A stretch of 64,000 nucleotides of DNA from JALHMI01 sp964598535 (GTDB lineage: Bacteria; Planctomycetota; Planctomycetia; Pirellulales; PALSA-1355): positions 124,001 to 188,000 of the forward strand of contig CAZRCI010000001.1 in the NCBI GenBank assembly GCA_964598535.1. The letters are read 5' to 3'. Position 1 is the first letter of the stretch. Each line of letters starts with the position of its first letter. The position numbers and the translations under genes are program-made. Below, piece after piece: positions 61,117 to 64,000 of the stretch. The notes below the pieces were generated by a model, which was not told the origin of the DNA, did not search any database, and saw only the letters and a program-made list of their open reading frames with translations.

Positions 61117-62970
61117 CTAGAGCCCCGGCAGTTGCAGGTTCCACCAGTTAAAGCTGGGGTCGATGCGCATCAATATATAATAGCCTATCCCGGTCCCGAG
61201 GATCGCGGAAACGATGTACCCGCCGATCAAAATCGCCAGTTTTCGCGGTGTCATTCGCCGCCGTGCCATCCTCCGCGTCCACGCGCTCTCGCTTTCCGAG
61301 AAGTCCAGCTCGGACGGAAAATCGGGCGTTCCGGGTTCTCGCTGTGGCAAGGTCGGCGGCTGTGGCTGGGCGGCCGCGGCTTCCTCGCGGGCCAGTCGCT
61401 CCTTGGCGTGCCGGCTCAACAATTCGTGCAGCGACTTCAAGCCTGCCCGCCGTTCGATCCAAAGTTTCCAGTCGGCCAGCTCGTTCTCCAACGGAGCGTT
61501 CTCGCGGCGCACACTGACCGCCAGTGGCTGGCTGGTGCGGGCAAGCTGTGGTTTGACTTGCAGCCGGCCTTCGGACGTGAGCTGATACTGCACGTTGATC
61601 TGCGTGCCCTTGGGCAGACCGGTCGGCAGGTCGCGAATCGCGATCCGCGCGATCCGCGCGCATTCGTCCGCCGCGCGGCTGTCTCCTTCGAGCAGCACGA
61701 GTTCGATGGTCGCCTGATCCTCGTGGTCGGTCACCACTTTGGCTACCGTGCCGCAGGGAAGCTCGCTTCCGCGGGCCAGCAGCACGACATTGTCCGTTCG
61801 GCCCGTCTGCTCATCGCGCCATTCGAGCCCCAGGTTATGCGCGGTAATGTCCACGGTCGTGAACTCGAACGGCGAGCGGCGCCCCTCGCGGTTCGCGAGC
61901 AGGTGTTCGGCAAGCACGGCCGCGCCGCGAGCCACGGCCTCGTCCGGATGGATGCTGGACGACGGATCGAAGCCGGTGAGCGTTTTCAACCGAGAGGCGA
62001 TGGCCGGCATTCGTGTCGCGCCGCCCACGAGCAACAGCCCCGCCAGGTCGCGCCACACGATGCCCGCTCGGGCCATGGTATGTTCGGCTGTCCGAATCGC
62101 CTCGCCGATCAGATCTGCGGTTTGGTCCTCAAACGCCTGACGCGTGACGATGATCGCCGCCGCGTCGTCGCCGCGCTGAACCTGTACCCGGGCTTGCAAA
62201 CGCGCGGTGAGCGATTGTTTGGCTTCCTCCGCGCTTTCGGCCAGCCGCCGCACGCTCACCATGTCGTGCCGCGGATCGGCGCCGAATTGCTTGGCAAACT
62301 GCTCGGCCAGATACTCGACCAGCCGCAGGTCCCAGTCGCGCCCCCCCAGCCGCGCGTTGCCGCCGATGGCCATCGAGCGCAAGCGGCCGGGCTTGATTTC
62401 GATCACCGCGGTATCGAGTTTGCTCTCGCCCAGATCGAACACCAGCACGCGTTGGCCGGGCTTGTCGCAGCCGGGGGTCAGGTATCCCTGAGCTTCGGCA
62501 TACGCCAGCGCCGCCGCCAACGGGTCATGAATCGTTCCCAGGATATCGGCGCCCGCGATTCGCGCGGCGTCGAGCCGCGCGCGGCGCTGCGACTGCGTGA
62601 AACTGGCCGGATGCGTCAGCACCACGGCGGGCGCCGCGATTCTCTCGGTCGCCAGATTGTCGAGCAGCTTGCGAATCAGGCAGGCCTCGACCACTTCGGG
62701 CGGCACCAGCTCGCCGCCAATCGCCCGCGCATAGGATCGCTCACCCAGGTCGCGCTTGTAGAATTCACCCGAGCGCGATGGTTGGGTGGCGGCGGCCAGA
62801 TTGGCCGCGCGGCCGTGCAGCCACTCGTCCTCCTCGAAGTACACCACGCTCGGCGTCAAAAGATCGCCCTGCGAGTCGCGGAACAAAACGCTGCGGGCGT
62901 GCTCGTCGATCAAGGCCACGGCCGTGCGCGCGGCCCCCAAGTCGACTCCCGCCGCGCGGTGGGCGGGCAT
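61117..62970 (-). CDS. Membrane-tethered Hsp70-like protein with degenerate ATPase motifs
   Basis: About 617 residues from ATG 62970 (GTG 63012 is possible). Hsp70 architecture is clear (DPLAAALAYAEAQG connect region, ARLGGRDWDLRLVEYLAEQ, adenosine motif LLLVGGATRMPAIASRL, substrate-domain HNLGLEW, LPCGTVAKVV, EGDSRAADECARI), but phosphate-1 reads GVDLGAARTAV instead of GIDLGTTYS, and phosphate-2 reads DLGESKLDTAV instead of DLGGGTFDV, losing the Gly-rich loop and Thr that hold ATP. The lid is replaced by a Pro/Glu-rich linker, a basic cluster (RRMARRRMTPRK) and one membrane helix (LAILIGGYIVSAILGTGIGYYIL, about 578-600), then a short Trp-rich tail. So a cytoplasmic pseudo-Hsp70 held at the membrane is likely. 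Confidence 0.9.
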   Translation of the reverse strand: MPAHRAAGVDLGAARTAVALIDEHARSVLFRDSQGDLLTPSVVYFEEDEWLHGRAANLAAATQPSRSGEFYKRDLGERSYARAIGGELVPPEVVEACLIRKLLDNLATERIAAPAVVLTHPASFTQSQRRARLDAARIAGADILGTIHDPLAAALAYAEAQGYLTPGCDKPGQRVLVFDLGESKLDTAVIEIKPGRLRSMAIGGNARLGGRDWDLRLVEYLAEQFAKQFGADPRHDMVSVRRLAESAEEAKQSLTARLQARVQVQRGDDAAAIIVTRQAFEDQTADLIGEAIRTAEHTMARAGIVWRDLAGLLLVGGATRMPAIASRLKTLTGFDPSSSIHPDEAVARGAAVLAEHLLANREGRRSPFEFTTVDITAHNLGLEWRDEQTGRTDNVVLLARGSELPCGTVAKVVTDHEDQATIELVLLEGDSRAADECARIARIAIRDLPTGLPKGTQINVQYQLTSEGRLQVKPQLARTSQPLAVSVRRENAPLENELADWKLWIERRAGLKSLHELLSRHAKERLAREEAAAAQPQPPTLPQREPGTPDFPSELDFSESESAWTRRMARRRMTPRKLAILIGGYIVSAILGTGIGYYILMRIDPSFNWWNLQLPGL

Positions 62971-63169
62971 CGAACCGGTGGCCTGGCTGGCATGTGGCGT
63001 TATCGGTGGCACGTATCTGAATGCTCGTGAATGGGCACAGGCCCCGGGGGACAGCCCAAAACCTTGACTCTAACCTCCCCCGTGGACACCGGCAACCAAG
63101 GGGGGCGATCCTGCCGTTTTGGCGAGAAGAATATGGCGATTCTGTGGGAACCGAGCTAAATCCCAGCAT

Positions 63170-64000
63170 TCACGGCGAATCGCCGAACCAGCCTAGCACG
63201 CGAACGCATTCCCCCTCGTAGTCGAAAGGGAGATACGTCGACAGGTTTCGCATCTGCGTCGTGACCAAGCCGGTCGTCGCCGGCTTGTCGCGTTCGAGCT
63301 GCCGCAGCCGCTTGTCGAGCAGCTCGGCGCGCCGGGCGGCTTCTTGGCGTTGCGCTTCGTTACGCCTTGCTTCCTCGCCCCGAGCCTCGCCGGTCGCGCG
63401 CAACGCCTCGGCCTGCTTTCCGTACTCCAGCAATTTACGGTCGATGTCGAACGCCTGCTTGTTCAGCGAGGCAAGTTGCAACGCGAGCTGCTGCGCGCGG
63501 GCGGCATTATCGACCGAGACGGCTCGGGCTTGAATGGGAACGGAAACGGTTCCGCTCCCGACCGCGCCGGCCTCGATGTTCTGGTTGAGATTTGCCATGA
63601 GCGCCTGGAGCACCATCATTTCCGCGGCAATGTGTGCTCGATCCCGAGACAAACTGGCGGTTTGTCTTTGTAGCAGGGACCACTGCCGAGCGGCATCGCC
63701 GGCTTCTTCGGCCTTGGCGTCGCGTTCGGTCTCTGAATGGGCTGTCCGTTCGACTTGCGATTCCAGGGCCTGGGCCACTTTTTCACGAGCGGCCTCGGTG
63801 GCCGTGATCCGCTCGACTAATTTTTGCTGGCGAGCGGCCAGCAGCTCGTCGAACCTCGTCGCGGTCAGCGCGGCGCCTTCGTCGAGCAACTGGATCAAGG
63901 GGGCCGGCAAGCGTGCCAAGAGCGGATTTTTGACTTGGGTGATTTCTTCGGAAGCGAGACCGCTCGGGCGAACGCGCTCGAAGTAGCCGAAAATCTTTCC
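63170..64000 (-). CDS. Coiled-coil protein upstream of the Hsp70 pair, 5' end outside window
   Basis: At least 276 residues; the frame remains open to the window edge (beginning GKIFGYFERVRPSGL), so an internal TTG at 63919 is not the true start. I do not recognise a family. A long heptad-rich region dominates (about 50-130: RQQKLVERITATEAAREKVAQALESQVER; later AARAQQLALQLASLNKQAFDIDRKLLEYGKQ and RGEEARRNEAQRQEAARRAELLDKRLRQLERD). A conserved-looking C-terminus follows (TTQMRNLSTYLPFDYEGECVRVLGWFGDSP). No membrane helix. Its gap to the pseudo-Hsp70 is about 200 nt on the same strand, so it may be the first known partner in this cluster. Confidence 0.72.
   Translation of the reverse strand, partial: GKIFGYFERVRPSGLASEEITQVKNPLLARLPAPLIQLLDEGAALTATRFDELLAARQQKLVERITATEAAREKVAQALESQVERTAHSETERDAKAEEAGDAARQWSLLQRQTASLSRDRAHIAAEMMVLQALMANLNQNIEAGAVGSGTVSVPIQARAVSVDNAARAQQLALQLASLNKQAFDIDRKLLEYGKQAEALRATGEARGEEARRNEAQRQEAARRAELLDKRLRQLERDKPATTGLVTTQMRNLSTYLPFDYEGECVRVLGWFGDSP

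Overview
The window looks like a chromosomal segment from a high-GC member of the Planctomycetota, probably Pirellulales-like. The evidence is two giant secreted 'PVC-type' CxxCH haem proteins, several Gfo/Idh/MocA oxidoreductases, a PEP-CTERM protein, a spirochaete/planctomycete/mitochondrial-type EF-G, Bacillus-type succinate dehydrogenase, a domain-I-less DnaA, and long antisense open frames typical of high-GC coding DNA. I see no phage, integrase, transposase or CRISPR array. Assignments rest on reading motifs by eye; no database search was run.

Layout. 0-5 kb: 3' part of pheT, a secreted HEAT/TPR protein, an alpha/beta hydrolase and a DUF2617-like gene. 5-11 kb: a CPBP protease, a PA0069-type radical SAM gene behind an operator-like palindrome, rarA, and a LysM/YkuD protein lacking its catalytic cysteine. 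10.7-15 kb: a reverse-strand cluster U32 peptidase-rdgB-THUMP methyltransferase. 15-25 kb: metabolic and envelope genes (Tat oxidoreductase, CopZ-like Fe-S/Zn protein, aquaglyceroporin, ceramidase-like, SMP-30, rhomboid, BaiN-type flavoprotein, D-2-hydroxyacid dehydrogenase, exosortase-associated-type CPBP protease). 25.7-32 kb: fusA with a strong terminator, a PEP-CTERM trypsin-like protease, DUF4112, DUF421, another oxidoreductase.

32-38 kb is the replication block dnaA-dnaN-dciA(DUF721)-gyrB, with recF absent from its usual place. The dnaA/dnaN gap is an oriC candidate. Upstream of dnaA lie two terminator-like hairpins with no gene in front of them. 38-48 kb: PhoD phosphatase, pectate-lyase-like protein, tRNA-His(GTG), a sugar-nucleotide reductase-like gene, ferredoxin, P-II protein, and the sdhCAB operon with a readable promoter holding a 12-bp palindrome. 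48-56 kb: lone receiver protein, DUF1579-like protein, 2OG-Fe(II) oxygenase, zinc-ribbon protein, and a parDE toxin-antitoxin pair lying between the two giant cytochrome-like genes. 56-64 kb: the second giant haem protein, then a reverse-strand run of coiled-coil protein, membrane-tethered Hsp70 with degenerate ATPase motifs, and soluble short-lid Hsp70.

Most unusual items: the Hsp70/pseudo-Hsp70/coiled-coil cluster; a structured ~110-130 bp dispersed repeat present three times, two copies abutting stop codons; the reduced DnaA with altered Walker B beside dciA; the cysteine-less YkuD domain; and the orphan terminators upstream of dnaA.
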